In this document: positions 63,121 to 64,000 of the stretch, piece after piece
Layout of the letters: each line of letters starts with the position of its first letter
Position numbering within the stretch: position 1 is the stretch's first letter
NCBI RefSeq assembly: GCF_000763375.1
Contig: NZ_JPSY01000001.1
Coordinates: 1,984,001-2,048,000 of the forward strand
Reading direction: 5' to 3'
Origin: Microbacterium profundi
GTDB lineage: Bacteria; Actinomycetota; Actinomycetes; Actinomycetales; Microbacteriaceae
DNA: 64,000 nucleotides
Made by a program: the position numbers and the translations under genes
Notes under the pieces: model-generated
Databases searched by the model: none
Told to the model about the DNA's origin: nothing
Seen by the model: the letters and a program-made list of their open reading frames with translations, nothing else

Positions 63121-64000
63121 TCAGTCACCGTCGCGAATGAGCTGCGCGCACATCTCGCCCATCATCATCACCGTGATGTTGGGGTTGACCGTGGTGATCT
63201 CCGGCATCGCCGAGGCATCCACGACGCGCAGGCGTGAGACGCCCTTGACGCGCAGCTGCGGGTCCAGCGGAGACATCTCATCGTCGGCCGGCCCCATCCT
63301 CACGGTGCCCACCGGATGGTAGACGGTGTTGTGGGTGGCGCGGACGTACGCGGCGAGCTCCTCGTCCGTCACAGCATCCGCACCCGGGGCAAGCTCGCGC
63401 CCCGCCCACTCCGCCATCGCCGGCTGCGCGACGATCTCGCGAGCTTTGCGGATGCCGTTGATCATCACCTGCATGTCATGACCCTCGGGGTCGGTGAAGT
63501 AGCGCGGATCGACCTTCGGCTTGTCGCGGTAGTCGATCGAGCGCAGCCGCACGGTGCCGCGCGAGCGGGCGTGCGTCACATTCGGCGTCAGGCAGATCAT
63601 CTCTTCGGCGGTGGGGTAGCCGGCGCGGTAGGTGTGCATGTCGAAGGGCACCGAGCCGTAGTGCATCATCAGATCCGGACGGTCGAGCCCTTCTTCGGTC
63701 GGCGTGAAGATGCCGATCTCCCACCATTGCGTCGACTCGCGAGCCATCTGCTTCTTCGACTCCCACTGCACAACGCCCTCGGGGTGGTCTGCAAGGTTCG
63801 CGCCGACACCGGGGGAATCCACGCGCACGTCGATCCCGACCTCGCGCAGGTGATCGGCGGGGCCGATGCCCGAGAGCATGAGCAGCTGAGGGGTGTTGAT
63901 CGCTCCGGCCGAGACGATGACCTCACGCGTGGCCGCGATGTGCGACGGACGAGCGAAAGGGTTGTCGACGCTGATCACGCCGGTGCAGGCGCCCGCGTCG
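63121..64000 (-). CDS. GMC-family FAD oxidoreductase, C-terminal part (runs off right edge)
   Basis: About 293 residues visible; the FAD-binding N-terminus lies beyond the window. Motifs: VIVSAGAINTPQLLMLSGIG, GVGANLADHPEGVVQWESKK, catalytic region NTVYHPVGTVRMGPADDEMS and RVVDASAMPEITTVNPNITV. Closest in phrases to choline dehydrogenases (BetA) and other alcohol oxidoreductases. Stop codon adjoins the stop of the convergent MBL gene. Substrate not determinable. Confidence 0.85.
   Translation of the reverse strand, partial: DAGACTGVISVDNPFARPSHIAATREVIVSAGAINTPQLLMLSGIGPADHLREVGIDVRVDSPGVGANLADHPEGVVQWESKKQMARESTQWWEIGIFTPTEEGLDRPDLMMHYGSVPFDMHTYRAGYPTAEEMICLTPNVTHARSRGTVRLRSIDYRDKPKVDPRYFTDPEGHDMQVMINGIRKAREIVAQPAMAEWAGRELAPGADAVTDEELAAYVRATHNTVYHPVGTVRMGPADDEMSPLDPQLRVKGVSRLRVVDASAMPEITTVNPNITVMMMGEMCAQLIRDGD

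Overview
The window is a chromosomal piece of a high-GC actinobacterium, most likely Microbacterium or a close relative in Microbacteriaceae. The evidence is GC-rich coding with a strong ggatgc/gcatcc codon habit, a DUF222/HNH gene, cytochrome bd with a four-gene cydABDC operon, FusB-type FBP and DUF202 genes, an encoded tRNA CCA, and many extragenic palindromic repeats. No rRNA, CRISPR array, complete transposase or complete integrase is present.

Layout. 1-9.3 kb is a worn stretch: a Na+/H+ antiporter end, a symporter and an exonuclease-BRCT gene that both lost their 5' ends at one junction near 1,970, a VapBC pair, a DUF222-HNH gene, two large helical proteins of unknown role, and a decayed DUF2975/XRE pair. 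9.4-15.6 kb is core: clpC, an ArgA-like acetyltransferase, a secreted protein, an SseB-like protein and radA. 15.8-21.8 kb is cydABDC; its CydD carries an in-frame insertion of the genome's palindromic repeat.

The most unusual region is 22.0-28.1 kb. A tRNA-Ser(CGA) gene is followed by two further copies of its 3' end (24629-24654 and 28068-28094). These mark two small tandem islands of 2.5 and 3.4 kb, neither with an integrase. Each carries an AbiE-like (type IV toxin-antitoxin) pair whose antitoxin gene has its own palindromic operator. Island B adds a divergent gene fusing a pRiA4b ORF-3-like domain to a UPF0158-like domain, and the 13-bp palindrome lies between it and abiEi. The two islands share right-end sequence and a short motif just inside each left end, which suggests one family of non-autonomous defence islands stacked at a tRNA.

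28.2-34.6 kb is an iron locus. A DtxR/IdeR-type box precedes an adenylation-carrier-acyltransferase protein, and an FbpABC-type ferric iron transporter faces it with a weaker box. 34.7-39 kb holds an isochorismatase-like hydrolase with a divergent GlxA-type regulator, a LuxR-type regulator fused to a histidine-kinase-like ATPase domain, and a formaldehyde dehydrogenase/GlcG operon. 39.1-44.5 kb is a molybdenum locus: moeA-mobA-DUF6457 divergent from fdhD and an FdhF/YdeP-type oxidoreductase. 44.4-46.3 kb looks like a replaced block, in which an M23 peptidase/FG-GAP gene sits between an overlapping oxidoreductase end and a 5'-truncated formylglycine-generating enzyme.

46.8-51.1 kb holds two DHA2 drug exporters and two MarR regulators. 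51.2-57.4 kb has a Met/Cys-rich copper-storage protein, LysR and putA. 57.6-60.6 kb is a kynurenine operon (kynA, amidohydrolase, kynU) in which the amidohydrolase sits where a formamidase is needed. The right edge holds an esterase, a truncated TetR, a nonsense-interrupted metallo-beta-lactamase-fold gene and a GMC oxidoreductase running off the edge.

All calls come from reading sequence and from memory of protein families; no database search was run.
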